Shown in pieces: positions 17,483 through 26,231 of a stretch of 64,000 nt of DNA. The translations under genes and the position numbers were made by a program. The stretch covers positions 248,001-312,000 of the forward strand of contig CALRMU020000003.1 in the NCBI GenBank assembly GCA_943369295.1, written 5' to 3'. Under the pieces are notes generated by a model. It was given only the letters and a program-made list of their open reading frames with translations. It did no database searches and was not told the origin of the DNA. Source of the stretch: JAKRSE01 sp943369295 (lineage in GTDB: Bacteria; Armatimonadota; Fimbriimonadia; Fimbriimonadales; Fimbriimonadaceae). The first letter of the stretch is position 1. Each line of letters opens with the position of its first letter.

Positions 17483-17490
17483 GAGCCCCC

Positions 17491-17521
17491 TTTATACCTC
17501 CCGTGGGGAGGGTAGTGGCAA
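17491..17521 (-). promoter_or_regulatory. Promoter of the tRNA gene
   Basis: On the minus strand TTGCCA (17521-17516) and TATAAA (17496-17491) are spaced 19 bp, with the -10 ending 8 bp before the mature tRNA 5' end. A small CCTCCC/GGGAGG hairpin lies between the two boxes. Confidence 0.5.
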
Positions 17522-17546
17522 GGCCATAGGCCGCACCTGGCAAACC

Positions 17547-18296
17547 TTAACGGATAGTTTTGTCTCGGAAGTCAACGACACTTACGCCCTTTTCAGGAGC
17601 AGCTTTCCAGAACTCAGGAGTCTTGTTGGGAAGGCTGGTGATCTTCGCCGTCTCCATCCTGATCAGCGATCCTCCGAAGCCGCCTCCAAAGCTGCGGCTG
17701 GTCTGAACCCAGTCCAGATTCCAGACTCCCTGCCTGCTGCTGACCTGAAAAGAAAGGGTGCCGAACCGCGAACCTGTGGTTGTGAAGATTCGACCCCAGG
17801 TGCCAGCCGACTGCATTTCGAGCGTGCCGGAAGCAGGGGCGATAAGTGTAAGCGCTGATTCGCCTGTAAAGAGGATAGGATAGGGGCCGATCATGCTCTC
17901 ACCTCCAGAGGCCTGCCAAGAGGCACTGAAGGCCGGAGGGGCAGTGCGAAGCGCCGCCTCTGCTCCCAACTCCAGTCCATCTGTGAGAATCGAATCGCCT
18001 TCTCGGATGACCAGAAGAGTGTCGCCCCACATTCCTTGGTACTGCATTCTGTAGGCTTCAGGAGACTTCCAGCTCAAGAGCATGGCGCCGTCAAACTCGT
18101 TCTGAACAACTCCTCCAGAGCCTGTGTACTTCGCGACTGTGGCTTCGAAGGATCCTCTTGCCGCCAAACCCTTCAAGGCTTCCTTCAGTTCTGCTTCGCC
18201 CTTACGTGGCTGGGCTGCAGGTGTGGCTGCCGGAGCCTGAGCCATGGAAAAACTGCTCATGCAGGCAAAGGCGGCGAAAAGAAGGGAACGAGACAT
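17547..18296 (-). CDS. Exported LolA-like protein of unknown function
   Basis: A 249-residue exported protein. The start at 18296 begins a typical signal peptide (MSRSLLFAAFACMSSFSMAQ); the in-frame ATG three codons upstream is an alternative. After a Pro/Ala-rich linker the mature chain has the feel of LolA or LppX-like beta folds: a first strand GSFEATVAKYTG, then alternating strands such as AYRMQYQGMWGDTLLVIREG. LolA proteins carry lipids or lipoproteins across the periplasm, but this assignment rests on pattern only. A -10-like CACAAT is 7 nt before the start. It is convergent with the tRNA upstream region and divergent from the next acyl-CoA dehydrogenase. Confidence 0.65.
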   Translation of the reverse strand: MSRSLLFAAFACMSSFSMAQAPAATPAAQPRKGEAELKEALKGLAARGSFEATVAKYTGSGGVVQNEFDGAMLLSWKSPEAYRMQYQGMWGDTLLVIREGDSILTDGLELGAEAALRTAPPAFSASWQASGGESMIGPYPILFTGESALTLIAPASGTLEMQSAGTWGRIFTTTGSRFGTLSFQVSSRQGVWNLDWVQTSRSFGGGFGGSLIRMETAKITSLPNKTPEFWKAAPEKGVSVVDFRDKTIR

Positions 18297-18385
18297 GACA
18301 AGCATTGTGGCTTAGGGGACCGAACGAAGACCACTGAACTGCCCTTGGTATCATGGCTTTTTCCATCACAAGGGAGTGAAGTTTC

Positions 18386-19972
18386 ATGAATAGCCACAAT
18401 CCGTCTGACCTTGGGTGCTCTTTTCTGGCCCACACTCCCGCTCAAGTTTGGAGCCCCGAATCCTTCGATTCCGATGACCGCCTCATGATTTCCGAGGCGG
18501 ATTCGTTTGTGCGGAATGAGGTTCTTCCAGTCCAAGATCGCCTTGACCAGCAGGAAGAAGGCTTGATGGTTGGGATTATCAAAAAGGCTGGCGAGATTGG
18601 ATTCTGTGGTGTGGATGCGCCCGCAGAGCACGGCGGTTTGGGGCAGAAGAAATCGGTTGCGGCAGCGATTTTAGAAAGGCTGAGCATGAATGCCAGCTTC
18701 TCGGTCACCTATGGCATCACCAGCGGGATCAGCCAGCAGGGACTAGTTCTTTTCGGCACAGAAGCGCAGAAGAACCAGTATCTGCCCTTGCTCACTTCAG
18801 GTGAGTGGATGGGCGCCTATGCTCTCAGCGAGCCAAACAGCGGCACCGATGCCTTCTCCTTGACTTGCCGGGCTGACCAAGTCGGCGACAAGTGGGTGCT
18901 TAACGGCACTAAGATGTGGATCAGCAACGCCAAATGGGCGGACCTCTTTTTGGTCATGGCGAAGGTGGATGGCCAGCATCTTGCCGCCTTCCTTGTGCCA
19001 CGCACAGCACCAGGGGTCTCAATCAGCCGCGAAGAGCACAAGATGGGCCTCAAGGGCTCCAGCACTGCCCGTTTGATTCTTGAGAACGCTGAGGTGCCTT
19101 TGGACGCTTTGGTCCACGAGCCTGGCAAGGGCCACCAGGTCGCCATGAACGCCCTTAACCTGGGCCGCTTCAAGCTGGGTGCCATGTCGCTCGGTCCGGC
19201 TAGGCTGGCGATGGAAGAAGCCGTCAAGTACGCAGGCGAGAGGCGTCAGTTCAACTCTCCACTTTCTGGCTTTGGACTGATTCGGCAGAAGCTGGCCAGA
19301 ATGGCGGCTCACTTTTTCGCCGCGGAATCTGTTCTGTACCGGACGGGCGGTTTGTTGGATTCTGGATTTGATCGTGCCGACGACACTCCGGAAGGCTTGA
19401 GAAAGGCTGCCGAAGAGCATTCGGTGGAATGCAGCATCGTCAAGGTGGTCACCACCGAAGCCCAGGCGATGATCGTCGACGAGGCATTTCAGATCTATGG
19501 CGGCTACGGATTCACTGAAGAGTTTCCCATCGCCCGCATCTATCGCGATTCGCGAATCAGCCGCATCTATGAGGGCACAAACGAAATCAATCGAGTCTTC
19601 ATTGCCGATCGTTTCGTTCGTCGCATTCAGGAGGGTCGGGCATCACTTCCAGATCAAGGAGAAGGCTTTATTGGAGACCTTGCTGTCAAGGCCGTCGGGC
19701 TCTACGACAAGACTGACCAGATCAAGGCCGCAGCAGTCAGCGACCTTCTGATTCTTGCCTTCACCGAGCAGACGACCAGAATTCGCGCTGAAAAGATTGG
19801 GGGAGCTGCTCAGAGTGCTTATCAGTTGTGGCTGAACGAGGCTCACATGCAGGCTGCCTATCAGTGGCAGATTTTGACTGGGGAATCCATTCAGCTGCCT
19901 GTTAGTGTCCAGGGGCTTGAGGATTCTGTGGCTCAGGCAGCGATTGATAAGAAGGGTGTTCTGAGTTTCTAG
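18386..19972 (+). CDS. Acyl-CoA dehydrogenase, long (VLCAD/ACAD9-like) form
   Basis: A 528-residue acyl-CoA dehydrogenase with the standard three-domain core and an extra C-terminal helical extension of about 120 residues, as in very-long-chain and ACAD9-type enzymes. ALSEPNSGTDA marks the flavin/substrate region near residue 150, and the catalytic base is E396 in RIYEGTNEI. It would carry out the first step of beta-oxidation with ETF as electron acceptor. A good ribosome site (AGGGAGTGA) precedes the ATG. It is followed by the 97-bp repeat array. It stands alone, without thiolase or hydratase genes nearby. Confidence 0.92.
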   Translation: MNSHNPSDLGCSFLAHTPAQVWSPESFDSDDRLMISEADSFVRNEVLPVQDRLDQQEEGLMVGIIKKAGEIGFCGVDAPAEHGGLGQKKSVAAAILERLSMNASFSVTYGITSGISQQGLVLFGTEAQKNQYLPLLTSGEWMGAYALSEPNSGTDAFSLTCRADQVGDKWVLNGTKMWISNAKWADLFLVMAKVDGQHLAAFLVPRTAPGVSISREEHKMGLKGSSTARLILENAEVPLDALVHEPGKGHQVAMNALNLGRFKLGAMSLGPARLAMEEAVKYAGERRQFNSPLSGFGLIRQKLARMAAHFFAAESVLYRTGGLLDSGFDRADDTPEGLRKAAEEHSVECSIVKVVTTEAQAMIVDEAFQIYGGYGFTEEFPIARIYRDSRISRIYEGTNEINRVFIADRFVRRIQEGRASLPDQGEGFIGDLAVKAVGLYDKTDQIKAAAVSDLLILAFTEQTTRIRAEKIGGAAQSAYQLWLNEAHMQAAYQWQILTGESIQLPVSVQGLEDSVAQAAIDKKGVLSF

Positions 19973-19990
19973 GATAAGGCGGGTTTGTAC

Positions 19991-20448
19991 ATTCTGTGGG
20001 TGCCGCGAATGGCTCTGTAATGTTTCAATAACCCCACTGGTCACGGACCAGTGGCACCCATTCTGAAGGTGTTGGCTTGGGTGCCACGACTCCTTGAGTC
20101 GTGCAATGGTTCTGCAATATTTCAATGACCCCACTGGTCATGGAGCAGTGGCACCCATTCTGAAAGTGTCGGCTAGGGTGCCACGACTCCTTGAGTCGTG
20201 CAATGGTTCAGCGATGTTTCAATAACCCCACTGGTCACGGACCAGTGGCACCCATTCTGAAAGTGAAGGCTAGGGTGCCACGACTCCCTGAGTCGTGCAA
20301 TGGTTCTGCAATGTTTCAAAAACCCCACCGGTCATGGACCACTGGCACCCATTCTGAAGGTGTTGGCTAGGGTGCCACGACTCCTTGAGTCGTGCAATGG
20401 TTCAGCAATGTTTCAATGACCCCACTGGTCACGGACCAGTGGCACCCC
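19991..20448 (+). repeat. 97-bp tandem repeat array of paired hairpins
   Basis: Units start at the GGGTGCC at 20079, 20176, 20273 and 20370 (period exactly 97 bp), preceded by a shortened unit at 19998 that lacks one hairpin. Each unit holds two palindromes: an 8-bp stem CACGACTC with loop CTT, and a 9-bp stem CCACTGGTC with loop ACG, each flanked by GGGTGCC or GGCACCC. Units differ by scattered substitutions, some inside stems. No reading frame or spacer diversity is present. It fills most of the gap between the acyl-CoA dehydrogenase gene and leuS. Confidence 0.95.
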
Positions 20449-20537
20449 CAGATCCTGCTTCAGAAGCCGCAGTTGGGGGAACATGGATGATGAACTGGGG
20501 CACCCGAACTTTTGGGTTAGCGGAAAAGTTTCTGTGG

Positions 20538-20562
20538 CCTGGTTTAGCTTTGCTAAGCCAGG
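20538..20562 (+). repeat. Dispersed 25-bp palindrome (family D), copy 1
   Basis: Arms CCTGGTTTAGC and GCTAAGCCAGG flank a TTT loop. A near-identical element in the opposite orientation is at 25681-25705, including the flanking TTTCTGTGG. The rest of the gap to leuS (20563-20732) shows no gene, T-box or other recognised element. Confidence 0.75.
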
Positions 20563-20732
20563 AAAGCTGATTTTGATCCAAGCTTTCGCAGTTTCCAGTG
20601 GGTGATGCAATTGATAGATTGCGCTATCCTCCGGTGCTGCACCTTCCTCGCAGACAGAAGAGGCCACCCGAACTTTCTGCAAGGGCCATAGCAGGCCCGA
20701 CCCCTCTCTCGCTTGGCAGGTAGAAAGGAGCA

Positions 20733-23453
20733 GTGCAGGAGCGGTATCAGCCCGAATTGTTTGAAGCCAAGTGGAGGGCTAGGTGGAAGGGGGAAGACCT
20801 CTTTAAGACCAGGGAAGAGGCTGGCAGGCCCAAGTTCTACGGGCTTGACTTCTTTCCGTACCCCTCCGGAGCTGGCCTCAGCGTAGGCCACTGCCGCAAC
20901 TACATTCCCACTGATGTCCTCTGCCGACTTAAGTACATGCAGGGCTTTAACGTTCTGCACCCCATGGGCTTTGACGCCTTTGGACTGCCTGCAGAAAACG
21001 AAGCGATTAAGAAGCAGCGCCACCCGGCGCCTATGATCGATGACTATGCCGGCACCTACCAGCGTCAGATGGAGCTGATCGGTATTTCATACGATTGGTC
21101 TCGCAGCTTCAAATCTAGCGATCCTGGCTACTACAAATGGACTCAGTGGATCTTTAAGCGACTTTACGAAAAGGGCCTGGCCTACCGAAAGATGGCCGCA
21201 GTCAACTGGGATCCGGTCGATAAGACCGTTCTGGCCGATGAAGAAGTTATCGGAGGCAGGGCAGAGAGGTCTGGCGCTCTGGTCGAAAAGAAGCTGATTC
21301 CTCAGTGGTTCATGAAGATCACTGCCTATGCCGATCGCCTGATTGACGACTTGGACGATCTTGACTGGCCGGAAGGAATCAAGAACCAGCAGAGAAACTG
21401 GATCGGAAGATCGAAAGGGGCCGAGTTCGAGATGGCTCTGGATATGCCAGGAGCCCAGACCGCATTGGGTGACTTGGAAGTCATCAAGGATGGCAAGTCT
21501 CCCAGCTTCAGGGTCTTTACCACCCGCATCGACACAATTTTCGGCATGACCTTCTGTGTCTTGGCCCCTGAGCATCCACTGGTCGAGAAGATTCTGGCAA
21601 GCGTGGATGAAGAGAGTGCCAAGGCTATTGCCGATTATCAGAAAGCCGCCAAAGAGTTGAGTGACATCGATCGCCAAGCAACGGGTCGAGAGAAGTCGGG
21701 AGTCTTCACCGGAGCCTACGCCATCAATCCTGCCAATGGAGCCAAGGTTCCGCTCTTCTTGGCCGATTACGTTTTGATGGGATACGGAACGGGAGCCATC
21801 ATGGCCGTTCCAGCCCATGACCAGAGAGACTTCGATTTTGCTCTGGCCTTCGATCTGCCTGTGATTCCAGTTGTCGAACCGACGGATGAGTATTTGGCCG
21901 AGTTCTGCGCAGAGGGCGGGGAATCAAGATCAGAGCGCCTCGCCTATTATCAGAACAGCATTCGAGATTTGAAGGAGGTTTCTGATGCCAAGCAGGGGAA
22001 GCTGATGAACTCCGGCCCCTACTCGGGTCTGGATGTTGCTGACGCTCAGGAACAGCTGGGGATTAGATTTGAAGATGAAGAGATTGGAGAGAGAAAGACC
22101 AATTTCCGCCTGCGTGATTGGCTGATTTCTCGTCAGCGCTATTGGGGATGCCCCATTCCTGTCGCTTATGACGCTGACGGTGCTGAGGAGTCGGTGCCAG
22201 ATGACGCTCTGCCAGTTCTTCTGCCCGACGTTGACAATTACGAGCCAAGCGGAGACGGCAGCTCGCCCTTAACCAGAATTTCTGAATTCGTCAACTGCAC
22301 AACTCTAGATGGAAGCCTGGGCAAGAGGGAAACAGACACGATGGGGGGCTTTGCCTGCAGCTCATGGTACTTCCTGAGGTTCTGTGATCCCCACAATGAC
22401 GATCAGCCATGGGATTTTGAGAAAGCAAAGCTCTGGATGCCTGTCGACTGCTATGTTGGTGGCGCCGAGCATGCCGTCATGCACCTGCTCTATGCCAGGT
22501 TCTGGACCAAGTTTCTTTATGATGAGGGACTGATCCCGGTTAAGGAACCCTTCGCCCGCTTGATGAACCAGGGCCAGGTTCTTGCTCAATCTCCGTACCG
22601 CCAGCCAAAAGAAGGCGAAAGGCTCGGCGTGGGTGAGTCGGGAATCCTGATCAGTTTTGCCGAAGCGGCAGAAATTCCAGAAGAGGGGCTGACCTGGAAG
22701 TGGGTGAGAATGTCCAAATCCAAGGGCAACGTCGTCACTCCGGATGAGGCCGTGGCTCAGTACGGTGCCGATGCTTTGAGGATCTATGAGCTCTTTGTTG
22801 CACCATTCGAAGCCAACATTCTCTGGTCAAACGAAGGCATGCAGGGTGCCTGCCGATTCCTTGATCGAGTGATTCGACTTGCTAATCAGCTTGCCACCCA
22901 CTACGAGCCCAACTGGAAGCACGAGATGGGTGAAGAGACTCCCACCGCGACCAGCAAGGCGATCAGGCAGATTCTTCACCAGACCTTGTTGAAGGTGACG
23001 GATGACATTGAAGGGTTTGCCTTCAACACCGCAGTCAGTTCTTTGATGATCATGACCAACACCCTGGCTGATCTGATGAAGAAGCTTGATCCTTCGGCCC
23101 GGGCGGAACGACTGGCAGTCAGCGAAGCGTTGGAAGTAATGATTCTCATGATCTCGCCCCTGGCACCTCACACTGCCGACGAACTGTGGGAAGGCTTGGG
23201 ACGAACCGGCTTTACCTATCAGCAGGATTGGCCAAAGGCAGATCCAGAGTTGGCGAAGCTTGAGACGATCGAGATCGCCATTCAGGTCAACGGAAAGCTG
23301 CGCGACACTTTGGAAATTGCGGCTGATGCCTCGAAGGAAGAGCTGGAAGAGGCGGCTAAGAACTCAGCCAAGGTGCAGGTGCATCTTGATGGCAAGACGA
23401 TCCGCAAGGTCATCGTGGTGCCAGGGCGACTGGTGAACATCGTTGCGAACTAA
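20733..23453 (+). CDS. leuS: Leucyl-tRNA synthetase
   Basis: A 906-residue class I aminoacyl-tRNA synthetase that charges tRNA-Leu. Order: catalytic Rossmann fold with PYPSGAGLSVGH (residues 42-53; the first His of the HIGH signature is Ser50), CP1 editing domain (about 220-420, with the TTRIDTIFG and GTGAIMAVPAHDQRD editing motifs), KMSKS loop at 660-664 (MSKSK), then anticodon-binding and C-terminal domains. The start is GTG with GAAAGGAG at a good distance. Length is normal. The following lipoprotein gene overlaps its end by 11 nt. Confidence 0.96.
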   Translation: MQERYQPELFEAKWRARWKGEDLFKTREEAGRPKFYGLDFFPYPSGAGLSVGHCRNYIPTDVLCRLKYMQGFNVLHPMGFDAFGLPAENEAIKKQRHPAPMIDDYAGTYQRQMELIGISYDWSRSFKSSDPGYYKWTQWIFKRLYEKGLAYRKMAAVNWDPVDKTVLADEEVIGGRAERSGALVEKKLIPQWFMKITAYADRLIDDLDDLDWPEGIKNQQRNWIGRSKGAEFEMALDMPGAQTALGDLEVIKDGKSPSFRVFTTRIDTIFGMTFCVLAPEHPLVEKILASVDEESAKAIADYQKAAKELSDIDRQATGREKSGVFTGAYAINPANGAKVPLFLADYVLMGYGTGAIMAVPAHDQRDFDFALAFDLPVIPVVEPTDEYLAEFCAEGGESRSERLAYYQNSIRDLKEVSDAKQGKLMNSGPYSGLDVADAQEQLGIRFEDEEIGERKTNFRLRDWLISRQRYWGCPIPVAYDADGAEESVPDDALPVLLPDVDNYEPSGDGSSPLTRISEFVNCTTLDGSLGKRETDTMGGFACSSWYFLRFCDPHNDDQPWDFEKAKLWMPVDCYVGGAEHAVMHLLYARFWTKFLYDEGLIPVKEPFARLMNQGQVLAQSPYRQPKEGERLGVGESGILISFAEAAEIPEEGLTWKWVRMSKSKGNVVTPDEAVAQYGADALRIYELFVAPFEANILWSNEGMQGACRFLDRVIRLANQLATHYEPNWKHEMGEETPTATSKAIRQILHQTLLKVTDDIEGFAFNTAVSSLMIMTNTLADLMKKLDPSARAERLAVSEALEVMILMISPLAPHTADELWEGLGRTGFTYQQDWPKADPELAKLETIEIAIQVNGKLRDTLEIAADASKEELEEAAKNSAKVQVHLDGKTIRKVIVVPGRLVNIVAN

Positions 23454-24084
23454 CCTTCTTCTGCTTCTTGCCCTGCCGGTCCTCCTGGCGACGGGGGGAT
23501 GCGGCCGCAAGCCCTGGCCGGGTGAACCTGATCCAGTGGTTATTAGAAACAGAGATCACTATTTTCAGGTTTGGGGCGAGGTACAGAAGGAGACTGAGAG
23601 GCCTCTGCTTAGATACGAGAATAACGAGCCTCTTTCGGGTGACGATATGCACCTGCTTGAGCAGGCTCACCCAAAGATCTTGGGCTTGATCAAGGATAAA
23701 CCGCAATCATTCCCGCCACGAGTCATCTACGCCAAGCTTTTAAGGGCCTCAAACGCCCCGGAGAGGGCTCTGCCCGCCTATCTTGAGGCATTGGCCGTCG
23801 CGCCGGAGAATCCGCCCGCAGACTTTCGAATGATCATGGCCGAGTGCCATGCAGACATTGCCGAAATCTACTTCGCTAAAAAGCAGCTGGGCGATGCGGA
23901 AGCAGAACTAAGAAAGGCTCTAAAGCTTAGCCCTCAGACGGTCAAGTTCATGCTGTCTCTCGTGCAGGTTCTGCTGGAAGATGGGCAGAAGGAAGCCGCC
24001 AAAAGTGTTTACCAAGAAGCCAAGAAGCTGGCCCCGACCAGCGCCGGGGTTAAGAGCCTTGGTCAGCTTTTCGAATCCCTTTAA
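23443..24084 (+). CDS. TPR-containing lipoprotein
   Basis: A 213-residue protein starting at TTG 23443, inside the last codons of leuS. This start is chosen because it gives a lipoprotein signal: hydrophobic LLLLLALPVLLATGGC with the lipid-modified Cys at residue 19. The mature part is helical with two to three TPR-like units in residues 100-205 (for example AEIYFAKKQLGDAEAELRKALKLSP). TPR lipoproteins often act as assembly or scaffold factors in the envelope; no specific partner is visible. It overlaps leuS by 11 nt and converges with rsmG, overlapping it by 35 nt. Confidence 0.75.
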   Translation: MRTNLLLLLALPVLLATGGCGRKPWPGEPDPVVIRNRDHYFQVWGEVQKETERPLLRYENNEPLSGDDMHLLEQAHPKILGLIKDKPQSFPPRVIYAKLLRASNAPERALPAYLEALAVAPENPPADFRMIMAECHADIAEIYFAKKQLGDAEAELRKALKLSPQTVKFMLSLVQVLLEDGQKEAAKSVYQEAKKLAPTSAGVKSLGQLFESL

Positions 24085-24769
24085 GGGGCCTAAGCTTCAT
24101 ACGTCCCCATGGTCGGGGGAACTCGGTAGGAGTTTCTCTGACCTTGCGGTAGATGGGGAAGAGCCGCGGGCTGCCATCAGGCAGGCTCATTTCAATAATC
24201 TCTTCCAGTTCCAGACCAAGCTGACCGCAGGGCATGTTTTCCGCCTCTTCTCGGTCGTTGGGGGTCCGGTAGGGCATAACAATGCCTCCCAGCTTCACCC
24301 AGGGAGCTGTGGCTTCTAGCTGGATGCCAAGGGGAGCAAAGGCTCGCCCTAAACCTACATCAAACTTGCCTCTCGTGTTGAGCTCTTCCACCCTCATGCA
24401 CCGAGGGTTTAAGTTCTTAGGCGCTACGCTCTTCAGGAAGCTCACGATCTTCTCTGTGCTGTCCACGGCTTGGATTTCAATGTCTGGTCTAAGGCAGGCA
24501 AGAGGCCAAGCGGGGAAGCCAGGTCCGGAACCGGTATCGAGCACCAAGGCCTCCTCGTGGATGTGATATTGAGGAAGAAGGGAATCGATGAGATGCTTGA
24601 CCTCAGCCTCCTCACGAGGAATCCGGGTGAGGTTCATCACCTTGTTCGTCTCGTAGAGCTTATCTAGAAAGGCTTCGCACTGAGCTTCCTGTTCAGGGCT
24701 GAAAGGCAGGTGTTGCGATTCGCACCAGGTTCTCAGTAAAGGCAGAGGCATGAATGCCCAGGATGGCAC
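24050..24769 (-). CDS. rsmG: 16S rRNA (guanine-527-N7)-methyltransferase
   Basis: A 239-residue SAM-dependent methyltransferase modifying G527 of 16S rRNA in the 530 loop. Family signs are NKVMNLTRI (residues 41-49), HLIDSLLP and the SAM loop VLDTGSGPGFPAWPLA, followed by AVDSTEKIVSFL. Loss of this enzyme in other bacteria gives low-level streptomycin resistance. The 3' end overlaps the convergent TPR lipoprotein gene by 35 nt. It is not next to the usual mnmG/parAB genes. Confidence 0.93.
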   Translation of the reverse strand: MPSWAFMPLPLLRTWCESQHLPFSPEQEAQCEAFLDKLYETNKVMNLTRIPREEAEVKHLIDSLLPQYHIHEEALVLDTGSGPGFPAWPLACLRPDIEIQAVDSTEKIVSFLKSVAPKNLNPRCMRVEELNTRGKFDVGLGRAFAPLGIQLEATAPWVKLGGIVMPYRTPNDREEAENMPCGQLGLELEEIIEMSLPDGSPRLFPIYRKVRETPTEFPRPWGRMKLRPLKGIRKADQGS

Positions 24770-24841
24770 CAGATGCCAAAAGTCGCGGCGGTACCTTAGG
24801 TCTCTCAGACGCCTTGTGGGCTGAAGCTGGAGCAGAAAGAG

Positions 24842-25123
24842 ATGATGGAGAAGCTGCCAAAAATCGGGATTGGTCTGGCAATCTTTGGGCTCATCATCGC
24901 ATCGCTCAGTCTTGTTCCGGGGTTTAACTCTCTGGAAGGCGGTGCCATCCCCCTGATGCTGATTGGGATGGGGAGCTTCTTCTACATTCCTGGCGCCTTC
25001 CTGATCTTCTACAGCGAGAGAAAGGAAAAGATGAAGCCGATGATGGGTTATCTTCGGTGGATTCGACTAGCCTACATGGTGATCGTCATGTTCTGGATCT
25101 TCAAGGTCAGTCAGGGAATCTAA
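24842..25123 (+). CDS. Small membrane protein of unknown function
   Basis: A 93-residue protein with three hydrophobic segments (about residues 7-25, 35-55 and 70-88) and a short basic loop (SERKEKMKP). No family recognised. ATGATG at 24842-24847 leaves two possible starts. It is divergent from rsmG (72 bp between starts) and precedes a repeat-rich gap. Confidence 0.6.
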   Translation: MMEKLPKIGIGLAIFGLIIASLSLVPGFNSLEGGAIPLMLIGMGSFFYIPGAFLIFYSERKEKMKPMMGYLRWIRLAYMVIVMFWIFKVSQGI

Positions 25124-25172
25124 AAGCCTCTCTTTGCGTGTGCTCTTGAAAAGGTCCATCCCGTGAGTGGGT

Positions 25173-25262
25173 GGTCGGGGATGGCTGCGAGGCACGAGCA
25201 GCAGCCCCGGAGAAATTGACAACCTTATCGAGAGTATTTACCACTCTAACCCTCTCATTTCC
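25173..25262 (+). repeat. Dispersed repeat family C, copy 1
   Basis: About 90 bp repeated at 25454-25543 (offset 281 bp) with clustered substitutions. It contains a palindrome in which GGGG..GGCTGC pairs with GCAGC..CCCC, and ends in CCCTCTCATTTCC in both copies. Confidence 0.85.
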
Positions 25263-25289
25263 TGCTCGACAGCAAGCTGATCGAACAGG
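25261..25289 (-). repeat. Dispersed repeat family B, copy 1
   Basis: About 29 bp with core CAGCAAGCTGATCG, abutting family C. Related copies are at 32836-32866, 33105-33134, 57856-57880 and 58022-58050. The copy at 58022 matches this one, read on the opposite strand, at about 26 of 29 positions. Confidence 0.75.
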
Positions 25290-25320
25290 CCACCCAAGCT
25301 TCCCGATCATCTAATGGTAT

Positions 25321-25361
25321 GAGTGCCACGAACCTTTCCGACGCAGGAGGATAGGTCGTGA
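25321..25361 (+). repeat. Degenerate hairpin repeat of family A
   Basis: Begins GAGTGCCACGA and contains ACCTTTCCGAC, matching the reverse complement of 57956-57990, but the second arm is eroded. It appears to be a decayed member of the GTGGCAC hairpin family. Confidence 0.5.
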
Positions 25362-25453
25362 TTCCAGACTTTGCAGCACAAGATTTCTTTTCTGACTTTC
25401 CTGTCTCGAGGACAGAACCATCCTCGCCGCACCAATCTATCTTGCAGCCGGGT

Positions 25454-25543
25454 GACCGGGGATGGCTGCGAGGCACGAGCAGCAGCCCCGGAAAAACTGA
25501 AAACCCTATCAAGGGTGTTTCCGACTCGGACCCTCTCATTTCC
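25454..25543 (+). repeat. Dispersed repeat family C, copy 2
   Basis: Second copy of the 25173-25262 element, same orientation. The gap 25124-25793 between two convergent genes holds only these repeats and the rplT terminator; no credible gene is seen. Confidence 0.85.
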
Positions 25544-25680
25544 CGACTACACCTGGGCTGCCCTGCGGGCCATCCCAGGCCACCCCATTTCGGTGTTAGG
25601 AAAATCGAGCCCTATTGGTTTGGCGAGATCCCGCCTCACCCTTCACCCGGTCAGAACGGAGCATATCTTGCAACGTCAAT

Positions 25681-25705
25681 CCTGGCTTAGCAGAGCTGGA
25701 CCAGG
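25681..25705 (-). repeat. Dispersed 25-bp palindrome (family D), copy 2
   Basis: Inverse-oriented match to 20538-20562: arms CCTGGCTTAGC and GCTGGACCAGG, followed by the shared CCACAGAAAC. One arm has diverged. Confidence 0.7.
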
Positions 25706-25737
25706 CCACAGAAACCCGACGCAACCAGACCCCAAAA

Positions 25738-25775
25738 CCAAAAAAAGGGTGGAACCACTCTGTGGTTCCACCCTT
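25738..25775 (-). terminator. Rho-independent terminator of infC-rpmI-rplT
   Basis: Arms 25745-25758 and 25762-25775 form a perfect 14-bp stem with loop TCT. On the minus strand it is followed by a run of T residues (the A-run at 25739-25746). It lies 18 bp beyond the rplT stop. Confidence 0.95.
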
Positions 25776-25793
25776 CTTCAATCCCAAAGCTTA

Positions 25794-26141
25794 TCAGGCC
25801 AGGGCAGTTTCGACCAGCTTCTTGAAAGCGGCCATATCGGCGATTGCCAGTTCAGAAAGCATCTTGCGGTTGACCTGGATGCCCTTGACGGTCAATCCGT
25901 GAATCAGGTCGCTGTACTTAACGCCGCACTGGCCGCAGGCGGCAGAAATTCGAACGATCCACTGTCGTCGAAAATCTCGCTTCTTGGCGCGTCGGTCTCT
26001 GAAGGCGTACTGGCCGCTCTTCATCACCTGTTCGTGGGCGTTCTTATAGACGTTGCCCTTCCTCTGGAAATAACCAGAGGCGGCTTCGATGACCTTCTTG
26101 TGCCTCTTATGGCGCATAAGGCCGCGTTTAACTCTTGCCAT
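25794..26141 (-). CDS. rplT: 50S ribosomal protein L20
   Basis: A 115-residue early-assembly 23S rRNA-binding protein. The N-terminal basic extension (MARVKRGLMRHKRHKKVIEA) and GQYAFRDRRAKKRDFR are diagnostic. AGGAG precedes the ATG. It is the last gene of the infC-rpmI-rplT operon, a near-universal arrangement in which L20 often represses its own operon; no L20-binding mimic was identified here. Confidence 0.97.
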   Translation of the reverse strand: MARVKRGLMRHKRHKKVIEAASGYFQRKGNVYKNAHEQVMKSGQYAFRDRRAKKRDFRRQWIVRISAACGQCGVKYSDLIHGLTVKGIQVNRKMLSELAIADMAAFKKLVETALA

Positions 26142-26231
26142 TAATACTCCTCGTTCTTAGTTCAATTGTTCAGGGCCGGTTCCCAGCCAGGTTTTGGCGG
26201 TTACGGCAGAGGTCCTGAGAGGCTCTCTGAT

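Noticed and set aside
19991..20448. CRISPR array
   Set aside because: The 97-bp units are homologous along their whole length; there are no unique spacers and no cas genes.
20563..20732. T-box leader before leuS
   Set aside because: No T-box consensus (AGGGTGG-type) or specifier stem could be found; only short stems are present.
25358..26144. Long plus-strand open frames across the repeats and rplT
   Set aside because: They are antisense to rplT or built from repeat sequence and have no protein-like features.
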